A stretch of DNA of 47,803 nucleotides from an uncultured bacterium (GTDB lineage: Bacteria > Pseudomonadota > Gammaproteobacteria > Burkholderiales > CAIKXV01), in NCBI GenBank assembly GCA_903873475.1, contig CAIQON010000352.1, forward strand, positions 1 through 47,803, in the 5' to 3' direction. Under the pieces are notes generated by a model. The model was not told the DNA's origin, searched no databases, and saw only the letters and a program-made list of their open reading frames with translations. A program made the translations under genes and the position numbers. Position 1 is the stretch's first letter. Every line of letters begins with the position of its first letter. Positions 16,596 through 23,710 of the stretch are shown here, one piece after another.

Positions 16596-17428
16596 TGCGA
16601 AGCCTCGTCAGGACCCTGCAACGTACTCGCGGTGCGGACGGACGCCTCCGGGTCCAGCGGCTGCGTCCGCTCCGCGCTCACCTGCATGCGGCCAAGGCGC
16701 AGCAGGAAGCGGTCGGCCAGTCGCTGCACGACCATGAACCGGCCACGCACGAGGTAGTTGACCCGTTCGCCTTCTCCCGAATCCCCGGCGACGAACAGCG
16801 CTGGCATCTCCTGCAGCGAAGCCGGCATCTGGATGTAGGTGAAGCGGCCGTCATCGAGCACCTGCACCGGGCGGAAGGGCGCGCGGCCACTGATGCGATA
16901 GTCGAAGTTCAGGCGCTCGACCGGCACGCCGTCGGGCGCCATGCGTTCACGCTCGGGCCGCGCCACCACTGCTGCGGCGCGTGCCGGGGTTTCGCGCGCA
17001 ATCGCCAGCAGTTCCGGGTACGTCCAGCTCACGCGCTGGTACCAGGCGCCCCCTTCGGGCGAGCTGCGCAGGCCGAGCTGGTAGGTACGGCGATTGGTCA
17101 CCAGCGTGCCGCTTGTGTACAGGTCTGCGCGGATCGGTTTCAGGAACACGTTCGGCCCCTTGTCCTGCACGATCCACTGCACCGTGTCACCGAGTGCCAG
17201 CGCCACCACCGTCTCATCGGGCTCGAGCGCGAGGTGGGTCACCGCCCCGGGCCGGGTCAGCAACAGGTACGACTCGTTGACGTCATAGCGGAACACGACC
17301 AGCCGCGTGTCCTGTGGCATCGCCAGCGGCAACCGCTGCGCAAGGGCAGTCCGTGCACCTGCTGCGCCAATCAGGACCGTGACGCAGGCCATTGCAGCGG
17401 CAAGGCGGTGCCACGCTCGCCCGATCAC
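16592..17428 (-). CDS. virB9: VirB9/TrbG-like core complex protein
   Basis: A 278-residue exported protein of the VirB9/CagX family, which with VirB10 builds the outer-membrane ring of type IV secretion systems. A signal peptide precedes RTALAQRLPLA. The N-terminal domain has the typical alternation (RLVVFRYDVNESYLLL, then EPDETVVALALGDTVQW, then VFLKPIRADLYTSGTLVTN). The C-terminal domain shows NFDYRISGRAPFRPVQVLDD, GRFTYIQMPASLQEMPALFV and VNYLVRGRFMVVQRLADRF, all family landmarks. It overlaps both the VirB8-like gene (4 bases) and virB10 (4 bases), so the three are translated as a unit. There is no VirB7 lipoprotein gene between them. Confidence 0.9.
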   Translation of the reverse strand: MIGRAWHRLAAAMACVTVLIGAAGARTALAQRLPLAMPQDTRLVVFRYDVNESYLLLTRPGAVTHLALEPDETVVALALGDTVQWIVQDKGPNVFLKPIRADLYTSGTLVTNRRTYQLGLRSSPEGGAWYQRVSWTYPELLAIARETPARAAAVVARPERERMAPDGVPVERLNFDYRISGRAPFRPVQVLDDGRFTYIQMPASLQEMPALFVAGDSGEGERVNYLVRGRFMVVQRLADRFLLRLGRMQVSAERTQPLDPEASVRTASTLQGPDEASQ

Positions 17429-18123
17429 GACAGTTCCTCCGCCACGTTGAAGCGGGTCACGTACAGGCCGATCGGGTTCTGGATGATCTCGGCCTCGGTC
17501 TTCGGCGGCACGATCGCGTAGTGCACCGTCACCTGCAGCGTCTTCGACTGGGCAGCAGAGCCGAGCGAGCGCGTCTCGGCGCGCACGCGCACCTGCATCA
17601 CCGCTTCATCGAGCGGCGCGACCGTGACGATGGCTACCGACCGGCTGAGCCCCGGGTCCTTGTGCAGGCGCTCGATCGGGCGATCGGCCTTCATCCAGTC
17701 GAGCATCTGCTGCGTGGCCAGGCCCGAGGTCATGCGGTAGGCCTCGGCCAGCTGTCGCTCGGTGAGGTAGGGATCGACGGTGAGCAGCTGCTGCACCCAG
17801 CGCGACACGAAATAGGTGCGCTCGGCCCGGCCCGGGCGGTAGGTCTGCGCGGCCGCCCGGTCGGCGATCGCCAGCCCGTTGTCGGCGACCCGCACCACGT
17901 ACGGCTCGACCGTCTTCAACGGCATCAGCACCGCCAGTGCAAGGCAGGCGGCCAGCAGCGCAACGGTCGTCAGCACCCAGCCGACGAACAGACGGTTGCG
18001 GTCGACGACCGCGCAGCCATAGCGCTCGAACCACTCGACGCGCGCCCGCTCGTAGGCGTTCAGCGGCGCCGACGCAGCCGGCTCGCTCGACCGGCGCCAT
18101 CGACGCAGGATGGCCTTCCACAT
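17425..18123 (-). CDS. virB8: VirB8/TrbF-like inner-membrane assembly factor
   Basis: A 232-residue bitopic protein: cytoplasmic N-terminus with an amphipathic segment, one membrane helix (LTTVALLAACLALAVLMPL, about 50-69) and a periplasmic NTF2-like domain. The diagnostic NPxG motif of VirB8 is present as NPIG (about residue 216) near the C-terminus, preceded by LQVTVHYAIVPPKTEAE. VirB8 nucleates assembly of the VirB9-VirB10 core. It is the first gene of the operon. The ATG at 18123 has GGGGTGAT directly upstream, and that ribosome site lies in one arm of a strong hairpin (see the leader feature). Confidence 0.9.
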   Translation of the reverse strand: MWKAILRRWRRSSEPAASAPLNAYERARVEWFERYGCAVVDRNRLFVGWVLTTVALLAACLALAVLMPLKTVEPYVVRVADNGLAIADRAAAQTYRPGRAERTYFVSRWVQQLLTVDPYLTERQLAEAYRMTSGLATQQMLDWMKADRPIERLHKDPGLSRSVAIVTVAPLDEAVMQVRVRAETRSLGSAAQSKTLQVTVHYAIVPPKTEAEIIQNPIGLYVTRFNVAEELS

Positions 18124-18124
18124 G

Positions 18125-18171
18125 CATCACCCCATCGGACTCGCACCGCAGGAAGCGGCGACGGGGTGATG
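18125..18171 (-). promoter_or_regulatory. Leader hairpin covering the virB8 ribosome binding site
   Basis: In the minus-strand RNA, bases 18171-18159 and 18137-18125 form a 13-pair stem (one G-U) around a 21-base loop. The 3' arm contains GGGGUGAU, the probable Shine-Dalgarno sequence of virB8, one base before the AUG. When folded, it would hide the ribosome site of the first gene of the pilus/core operon. It is followed by coding sequence and has no U-tract, so it is not a terminator. A dyad operator at DNA level is the alternative. The stem is seen directly; regulation is inferred. Confidence 0.5.
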
Positions 18172-18229
18172 ATGGAAGGGGTGGCTGCTCGGGTCGCCCC
18201 CGGGAACCAGCCCTTCCGATGCGAAACCG

Positions 18230-19246
18230 CTACTCCGGCTTGATCCCCGCCGCCTTCACCGTCTTCTGCGCACCGGCCAGATCCGCCTTCATCCGCGCGC
18301 CCAGTGTCTCCGGCGTGCCGCCGTAGACCTCCAGCCCGAGTTGGGCGAAGCGCTCGCGCGTGGCCGGCTGCGCCAGGTAGCCGTTCACCACGGTGTTGAT
18401 GCGGTCGACGATCGGCCGCGGCAGGTTCGCCGGCCCGAGGATGCCCAGCCAGATGCTGGTCTCGAACGCCGGGAAGCCGACCTCGACCATGTTCGGCACG
18501 TCGGGCAGCAGCGGATGGCGCTTGGGCGAGGTGATCGCCAGTGCGCGCACCTTGCCGGCCTTGATGTTCTGCGCGGCGGTCGACAGCTGGTCGAACATGA
18601 TCGGCACATGGCCGCCGATCACGTCCATGCCGGCCGCCGGGTTCGACTTGTACGGCACATGGTTGAGCTTGATGCCGACCAGCGACGAGAAGTACTCGCC
18701 AGCCAGGTGTCCCGTGGAACCGATGCCGGCAGTGGCCCAGCCGAGCTGGCCGGGCCGGGCCTTGGCGAAGGCCACCAGTTCCTTCACCGTCTTCACCGGC
18801 ACCGACGGATGCACTACCAGAACCTGCGGTGCATTCGAGGTGCCGATCACCGGCGTGAAGTCGCGGAAGATGTCGTAGGGCAGCTTGGTGGTGAGCGCCG
18901 GGGCCATCGAGAACGCGCCCGAGGTCAGCAGCAGGGTGTAGCCGTCCGGTGGCTGGCGCGCGACGAAGTCGGCGCCGATCGAGCCGGTGGCGCCAGCGCG
19001 GATCTCGATGACGATCGGCTGGCCGAAGGCCTCCTGCATGCTGGGCGCGACCAGCCGAGCCATGGTGTCGGCCGAGCCGCCGGCACCGAAGTTCACGATC
19101 ATCCGCACCGGCTTCGAGGGCCAGGCCGGCTGGGCCTGCGCGCTGCCGGCAGCCGCCATCAGTGCGGTCGTTGCCAGGGCCGCCATGGCGAGGGCCGGGG
19201 CGGTGCTGCGTTCAGGTGCTGCGTGCGATCCGTTGCGCTGTTTCAT
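18230..19246 (-). CDS. Bug/TctC-family periplasmic solute-binding receptor
   Basis: A 338-residue Bug receptor. The signal peptide ends near GSAQAQPAWP, then come PVRMIVNFGAGGSADTMARL, the DGYTLLLTS block, GIGSTGHLAGE and RHPLLPDVPNMVEVGFPAFE, which are fixed points of the family. The ligand is unknown. ATG at 19246 is preferred over the GTG at 19255 because AAGGTG lies eight bases before the ATG. It is the last gene of a five-gene minus-strand group with three more Bug genes and an acyl-CoA dehydrogenase. It is closely related to its upstream neighbour, with a 41-base identical stretch. Confidence 0.9.
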   Translation of the reverse strand: MKQRNGSHAAPERSTAPALAMAALATTALMAAAGSAQAQPAWPSKPVRMIVNFGAGGSADTMARLVAPSMQEAFGQPIVIEIRAGATGSIGADFVARQPPDGYTLLLTSGAFSMAPALTTKLPYDIFRDFTPVIGTSNAPQVLVVHPSVPVKTVKELVAFAKARPGQLGWATAGIGSTGHLAGEYFSSLVGIKLNHVPYKSNPAAGMDVIGGHVPIMFDQLSTAAQNIKAGKVRALAITSPKRHPLLPDVPNMVEVGFPAFETSIWLGILGPANLPRPIVDRINTVVNGYLAQPATRERFAQLGLEVYGGTPETLGARMKADLAGAQKTVKAAGIKPE

Positions 19247-19264
19247 GTGATTCACCTTGCTTCA

Positions 19265-20269
19265 TCACTCCGCTCTGATGCCGGCCGCCTTTATCGTGCG
19301 CGACGCCCAGGCATGGTCCCGTTTCATCTCGGCAGCGAACGCCTCGGGCGTGCCGCCGATCACTTCCAGGCCGAGGCCGCCGAGACGCTCGCGCACCTCT
19401 GCGAGCTTCAGCACCCGGTTCACCTCGGTGTTGATCCGGGCCAGCACGTCTTTCTGCAGGCTGCCCGGCCCCATCAGGCCATGCCAGACGGTGGTCTCGA
19501 AATCCTTGTAGCCGCTCTCGATCATCGTCGGCACCCCGGGCAGCGAGGCCACCCGCTTGCCCGAAGTCACGGCCAGCGCGTGCACCTTGCCCGCCTTCAC
19601 ATGCGGCACGGCGGTCGACAGCTGGTCGAACATGATCGGCACATGGCCGGCGATCACGTCGATCGTGCCCAGCCCGTTCGACTTGTAGGGTACGTGGATC
19701 AGCTGCAGTCCGCTCGCGATACCCAGGCTCGCGCCCGACAGGTGCGCGACCGAGCCGATGCCGGAGCTGGCGTAGCCGAGTTCGCCTGGCCGCTTCAGCG
19801 CGAACGCGACGAGGTCTTTCACCGTCTTCACCGGCAGCGACGGGTGCACGTACAGCACCTGCGGGCCGGCGGTGGTCTGCACGATCGCGCTCAGGTCGCG
19901 CTGCCAGTCGAACGGCAGCGTCGGGTACAGCGCCGCGGCGGTCGACAGCGCCGAGGTGAACAGCAGCGTATGGCCATCGCCGGCCGCGCGTGCGACCACG
20001 TCGGCCGCGATGGTGCCGGTGGCGCCGGAGCGGTTCTCGACCAGCACCGGCTGGCCGATGCCCTCGGCCAGCTTCTGCGCGACGGTGCGCGCGACGGTGT
20101 CGGAAGAGCCGCCGGCACCGAAGGCGACCAGCAGCCGCACCGGACGCTCTGGCCAGGCCTTCTGTGCGACGGCCGGCGCGCTCGCCGCGAGCAGCACGGC
20201 TACGGCAGCGCCGGCTGCGAGGCGCGCGGCGCGTGTACCGCCGGCCACGCGGCGCGCGGCCGGGGTCAT
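19265..20269 (-). CDS. Bug/TctC-family periplasmic solute-binding receptor
   Basis: A 334-residue Bug receptor with signal peptide (AGAAVAVLLAASAPAVAQ), then PVRLLVAFGAGGSSDTVAR, DGHTLLFTSALST, GIGSVAHLSGASLG and LPGVPTMIESGYKDFE. ATG at 20269 with GGTGG seven bases upstream is chosen; an in-frame ATG at 20317 would add 16 residues without a signal-like character. The receptor shares GHVPIMFDQLSTA and neighbouring residues with the next gene downstream, which suggests tandem duplication or gene conversion. Whether the paralogues bind different ligands cannot be told. No membrane partner genes (TctA/TctB) are adjacent. Confidence 0.88.
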   Translation of the reverse strand: MTPAARRVAGGTRAARLAAGAAVAVLLAASAPAVAQKAWPERPVRLLVAFGAGGSSDTVARTVAQKLAEGIGQPVLVENRSGATGTIAADVVARAAGDGHTLLFTSALSTAAALYPTLPFDWQRDLSAIVQTTAGPQVLYVHPSLPVKTVKDLVAFALKRPGELGYASSGIGSVAHLSGASLGIASGLQLIHVPYKSNGLGTIDVIAGHVPIMFDQLSTAVPHVKAGKVHALAVTSGKRVASLPGVPTMIESGYKDFETTVWHGLMGPGSLQKDVLARINTEVNRVLKLAEVRERLGGLGLEVIGGTPEAFAAEMKRDHAWASRTIKAAGIRAE

Positions 20270-20324
20270 CGCACAACCACCGTACGCGGTGCCCGGGTCA
20301 TTGCCTTGCGTGTGCATGCCGCGC

Positions 20325-21302
20325 TCACTGCTCGAGCGTGATCTTCGCGTCCTTGACCACCTTCTGCCACTTCAGGAAGTCGTTTCGGTGCAGGGTCGCG
20401 AATGCCTCGGGCGTGCCGCCGGCCGGCTCGACGCCCAGCTCATTGAAGCGCTTGACGATCTCGGGCAGCTTCACGATGCGGTTCACCTCGGTGTTCAGCC
20501 GCGTGACGATGTCGCGCGGCAGGTTCGCCGGGCCCATCATGCCCAGCCAGACGTTCGCATCGAAGGTCGGCAGCCCGGCCTCGGTGACCGTCGGCACGTC
20601 GGGCAGCAGCGGCAAGCGCTGGGCTGCGGTGACCGCGAGCGCGCGCAGCTTGCCCGAGCGCACATGCGGTGCCCCGGTGAGCACCAGGTCGAACATCACC
20701 GGCACGTTGCCGGAGATCACGTCGATCACCGCGATCGGGTTGGCCTTGTACGGCACATGGACCATCTTCGTGCCGGTCATCGCGAGGAACAGTTCGGTCG
20801 CCAGGTGCCCGGTGCTGCCGATGCCGGCGGTGGCGTAGCTGATCTGGTCGGGCCGCTTCTTCGCGAAGGCGACCAGTTCCTTGATGCTCTTCACCGGCAG
20901 CGACGGATGCACGTTGATGATCGTCGCCGTGTTCGAGATGTTCACTACCGGGGTAAAGTCCTTGAACACGTCGATCGACAGCTTCGTGTTCAGCGCGGGG
21001 GTGGACGAAAACGCGCCCGAGGTGACCATCAGCGTGTAGCCGTCGGGCTGGGCGCGCGCGACGGCCTCGGCGCCGATCATGCCAGCGGCACCCGTACGGT
21101 TCTCGACCAGCACCGACTGGCCCCAGCTCTCGGTGAAGCGCTGGCCGACCAGCCGCGCCATGGTGTCGGCAGAGCCGCCGGCGCCGAACGGCACGATGAT
21201 GCGGATCGGCTTGGCCGGGAACTGCTGGGCGGCGGCCGGCAGCGCGGCCAGCGGCAGGAGGGCGGCCAGCGTGGCCAGGCTTGCGAACGGCTTCACGTCC
21301 AT
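20325..21302 (-). CDS. Bug/TctC-family periplasmic solute-binding receptor
   Basis: A 325-residue Bug receptor with a signal peptide (LATLAALLPLAALPAAAQ), PIRIIVPFGAGGSADTMARL, DGYTLMVTSGAFSS, GIGSTGHLATELF and PLLPDVPTVTEAGLPTFD. It is similar along its length to the two downstream receptors. It begins 127 bases after the acyl-CoA dehydrogenase, in a stretch holding a 12-base tandem repeat. That the receptor supplies a substrate for acyl-CoA metabolism is a guess from context only. Confidence 0.9.
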   Translation of the reverse strand: MDVKPFASLATLAALLPLAALPAAAQQFPAKPIRIIVPFGAGGSADTMARLVGQRFTESWGQSVLVENRTGAAGMIGAEAVARAQPDGYTLMVTSGAFSSTPALNTKLSIDVFKDFTPVVNISNTATIINVHPSLPVKSIKELVAFAKKRPDQISYATAGIGSTGHLATELFLAMTGTKMVHVPYKANPIAVIDVISGNVPVMFDLVLTGAPHVRSGKLRALAVTAAQRLPLLPDVPTVTEAGLPTFDANVWLGMMGPANLPRDIVTRLNTEVNRIVKLPEIVKRFNELGVEPAGGTPEAFATLHRNDFLKWQKVVKDAKITLEQ

Positions 21303-21365
21303 CGGGATGCTCCAGTCGGGTTACGGTATGGGTTGCTGCGCGGACCGCAGCGCCAGGCGATAAGC

Positions 21366-21437
21366 CAGGTGAGTTGGCAGGTGAGTCGGCAGGTGAGTCG
21401 CCAGGTCAGTAGCGAGGTGAGCAGCGAGGTCAGCGCC
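21366..21437. repeat. 12-base tandem repeat, six degenerate units
   Basis: Six head-to-tail 12-base units, the first three almost identical (CAGGTGAGTTGG, CAGGTGAGTCGG, CAGGTGAGTCGC) and the rest drifting (CAGGTCAGTAGC, GAGGTGAGCAGC, GAGGTCAGCGCC). The last unit runs into the stop codon of the acyl-CoA dehydrogenase gene. On the minus strand, units two to five read as an open Leu-Thr-Cys/Ser-Arg style repeat, but no gene is proposed. There are no spacers, so it is not a CRISPR array. It most likely arose by replication slippage. Confidence 0.85.
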
Positions 21438-22584
21438 CGGCGTCGCGGATCATGTTCTTCGCGATCACCAGCTGCTGGATCTGGCTGGTGCCCTCGAAGA
21501 TGCGGAACAGGCGCACGTCGCGGTACAGCCGTTCGATCGGGTACTCCTGCATGTAGCCGGCGCCACCGTGCACCTGCACGCAGCGGTCGGCCACGCGCGA
21601 GCACATCTCGGAGGCGAACAGCTTCGCGCAGGACGCCTCGGTGGCGATGTTCGCGCCGTCGTCGGCCAGGCGGGCGGCATCGAGCGTCATGCAGCGCGCC
21701 GCGTAGATCTCGGTCTTCGAGTCGGCAAGCATCGCCTGCACCAGCTGGAAGCCGGCGATCGGCTGGCCGAACTGTTCGCGCTGCATCGCATAGGCGAGCG
21801 TCTCGTCGAGCATGCGCTGCGCGATGCCCACGCACACCGCCGCGATGTTGAGCCGCGCCCGGTCGAGCACCTTCATCGCGGTCTTGAAGCCCTGCCCCTC
21901 GACGTCGCCGATCAGCGCGCTGGCCGGCACGCGCACGTCCTGCAGGATCACGTCGGAGGTATGCGAGCCGCGCTGGCCCATCTTGCGGTCGGGCGGCGCG
22001 GTCGTGAGGCCCGGCGTGTCGCGCTCGACGATGAATGCACTCACCCCGGCCGCGCCCTTCTTCGAGGCATCGGTGCGCGCCATCAGCGTGAAGATAGACG
22101 CCTCGGGCGCATTGGTGATGTAGCGCTTGGTGCCGTTGATCACGTAGTGGTCGCCGTCGCGCCGCGCGAAGGTCTTCAGCCCGCCGGCATCCGAGCCGTT
22201 GTCGGGCTCGGTCAGCGCGAAGCTGCCGATGATCTCGCCGGCCGCGAGGCGGCGCAGGTAACGCTCTTTCTGCGCTGGCGTGCCGTCGATCACGATGCCC
22301 ATGCCGCCGATGCCGTTGTTGGTGCCGACATACGAACGGAACACCGGCGAGGCGTAGCAGAGCTCGAACGACACGTGCATCTGCTCTTCGGTGGTCAGGC
22401 CCAGCCCGCCGTACTCCCTCGGCAGCGCATAGCCGAACAGGCCCATCTCGCGCATCTCGCGCACGATGGCCTCAGGCATCGCGTCGGCCTCGGTGACCTC
22501 GACCTCGGCCGGAATCAGCCGCTCGCGCACGAAGCGGCGGATCGAGTCGAGCAGCAGCCCGAGGGTTTCGGCGTCCTGGATCAT
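21430..22584 (-). CDS. Acyl-CoA dehydrogenase family flavoprotein
   Basis: A 384-residue FAD enzyme that oxidises an acyl-CoA thioester at the alpha-beta bond and passes electrons to ETF. The three-domain layout is complete: N-terminal helices with LPREYGGLGL, the middle beta domain with FALTEPDNGSDAGGLKT and YVINGTKRYITNA, and the C-terminal helical domain with REQFGQPIAGFQLVQAMLAD and VHGGAGYMQEYPIERLYRD. The likely catalytic base is Glu364 in RIFEGTSQIQ, the usual position for short/medium-chain members. It follows a Bug receptor gene by 6 bases, so they form one transcription unit. Chain-length and substrate preference cannot be inferred. The 3' end abuts a tandem repeat. Confidence 0.93.
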   Translation of the reverse strand: MIQDAETLGLLLDSIRRFVRERLIPAEVEVTEADAMPEAIVREMREMGLFGYALPREYGGLGLTTEEQMHVSFELCYASPVFRSYVGTNNGIGGMGIVIDGTPAQKERYLRRLAAGEIIGSFALTEPDNGSDAGGLKTFARRDGDHYVINGTKRYITNAPEASIFTLMARTDASKKGAAGVSAFIVERDTPGLTTAPPDRKMGQRGSHTSDVILQDVRVPASALIGDVEGQGFKTAMKVLDRARLNIAAVCVGIAQRMLDETLAYAMQREQFGQPIAGFQLVQAMLADSKTEIYAARCMTLDAARLADDGANIATEASCAKLFASEMCSRVADRCVQVHGGAGYMQEYPIERLYRDVRLFRIFEGTSQIQQLVIAKNMIRDAGR

Positions 22585-22590
22585 CGGCGG

Positions 22591-23604
22591 TCAGTCGGCG
22601 TTGGCACCGGACTTGCGGACGACTTCGCCCCAGCGCTTCAGTTCAGCGTCGATCAGCCGGTTGAAGTCGGCCGCGGATCCTCCCATGGCATCGATGGCCA
22701 GATCGGCCAGGCGCGCCTGCGTCGCCGGCAGCGCCAGCAGCTTGTTGGTCTCGGCATTGACCTTGTCGATCACCGCCTTCGGGGTGCCGCGCGGGGTGAC
22801 CAGGCCGAACCACGCATAGGCGAGGTAGCCAGGCAGGCCGGCCTCTTCGACGGTCGGGACATCGGGCAGGATGCTGGTGCGCTTCGGCGTGCCCATCGCC
22901 AGCGCACGCAGCTTGCCGGACTTGATCTGCGGCACGTAGGGCGGCAGGTTGTCGATCGCGATATTGATGCCGCTGGAGGTCATCAGGTCGGACAGAACCA
23001 TCGCGCTGCCCTTGAACGCGGCAAACGTGAGGTCGACGCCGGCCATGGTCTTGAACAGCTCGCCCGACAGGTGCCCGGTGGTGCCGATGCCGGGCGCGCC
23101 GAACACCAGCTTGCCCGGGTTGGCCCGCGCCGCGGCAATGAACTCCTTCAGGGTCTTCTGCGGCGCGCTGGCGTTGACCACGAAGGCGTTCGGCGTCTGG
23201 CCGACCGCGACGACCGCCTCGAAGTTCTTAGGGCTCCAGGAGAGCTTGCGGTAGAGCGTCGGGTTGATGCCCGAGACGCCCGCCGTGGTCATCATCATCG
23301 TGTGGCCGTCCGGATTGGCACGCGCGGCCAGTTCGGCGCCGATGTTGCCCCCGGCACCGGGCCGGTTGTCGATCACGAAGGTCTGGCCCCAGCGGTCGCC
23401 CAGGTGCTGGGCGACGACGCGGGCGAGGATGTCGGTGGTGCCGGCCGGCGGAAAGCCGACGATGAAGCGCACCGATCGATTGGGAAAGTCGGCCGCTGCA
23501 TCCCGGGCCTGCCCCTGCGCCAGCGCCGATGCGCTCCAGGGCGCCGACACGGCGGAGCCAACCAGGAAAGCCACTGCGAGTCCTGCCCTGCGGTTGCGCA
23601 TCAT
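22591..23604 (-). CDS. Bug/TctC-family periplasmic solute-binding receptor
   Basis: A 337-residue Bug receptor, first gene of the minus-strand group. The tandem MetMet start at 23604 is preceded by GAGGAGG; the signal peptide (GLAVAFLVGSAVSAPWSASA) follows. Family blocks are SVRFIVGFPPAGTTDILARV, DGHTMMMTTAGVSG, GIGTTGHLSGELF and ILPDVPTVEEAGLPGYL. The PPAGTTD variant of the first glycine loop differs from the GAGGSAD seen in the three downstream receptors, so it belongs to another branch of the family. It is divergent from the histidine kinase gene, with 106 bases between starts for both promoters. Confidence 0.9.
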   Translation of the reverse strand: MMRNRRAGLAVAFLVGSAVSAPWSASALAQGQARDAAADFPNRSVRFIVGFPPAGTTDILARVVAQHLGDRWGQTFVIDNRPGAGGNIGAELAARANPDGHTMMMTTAGVSGINPTLYRKLSWSPKNFEAVVAVGQTPNAFVVNASAPQKTLKEFIAAARANPGKLVFGAPGIGTTGHLSGELFKTMAGVDLTFAAFKGSAMVLSDLMTSSGINIAIDNLPPYVPQIKSGKLRALAMGTPKRTSILPDVPTVEEAGLPGYLAYAWFGLVTPRGTPKAVIDKVNAETNKLLALPATQARLADLAIDAMGGSAADFNRLIDAELKRWGEVVRKSGANAD

Positions 23605-23710
23605 ACGGTTCCTCCTCGACGGCGTTATGCTTCCACCCGGTGATTTGTTGGGTTCCAGCCTGTTCCCGGCTTTGGCGGATTGTAACGGTGGCGAAACCCT
23701 TGCGGCTACG

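Noticed and set aside
2210-18123. Ordinary conjugative element or R64-type transfer region
   Set aside because: No relaxase, coupling protein, VirB4, VirB6 or recombinase/shufflon repeats were seen in the window; the idea stays open only if such genes lie outside.
21366-21437. CRISPR-like array
   Set aside because: Units are 12 bases, head to tail, with no spacers and no cas genes nearby.
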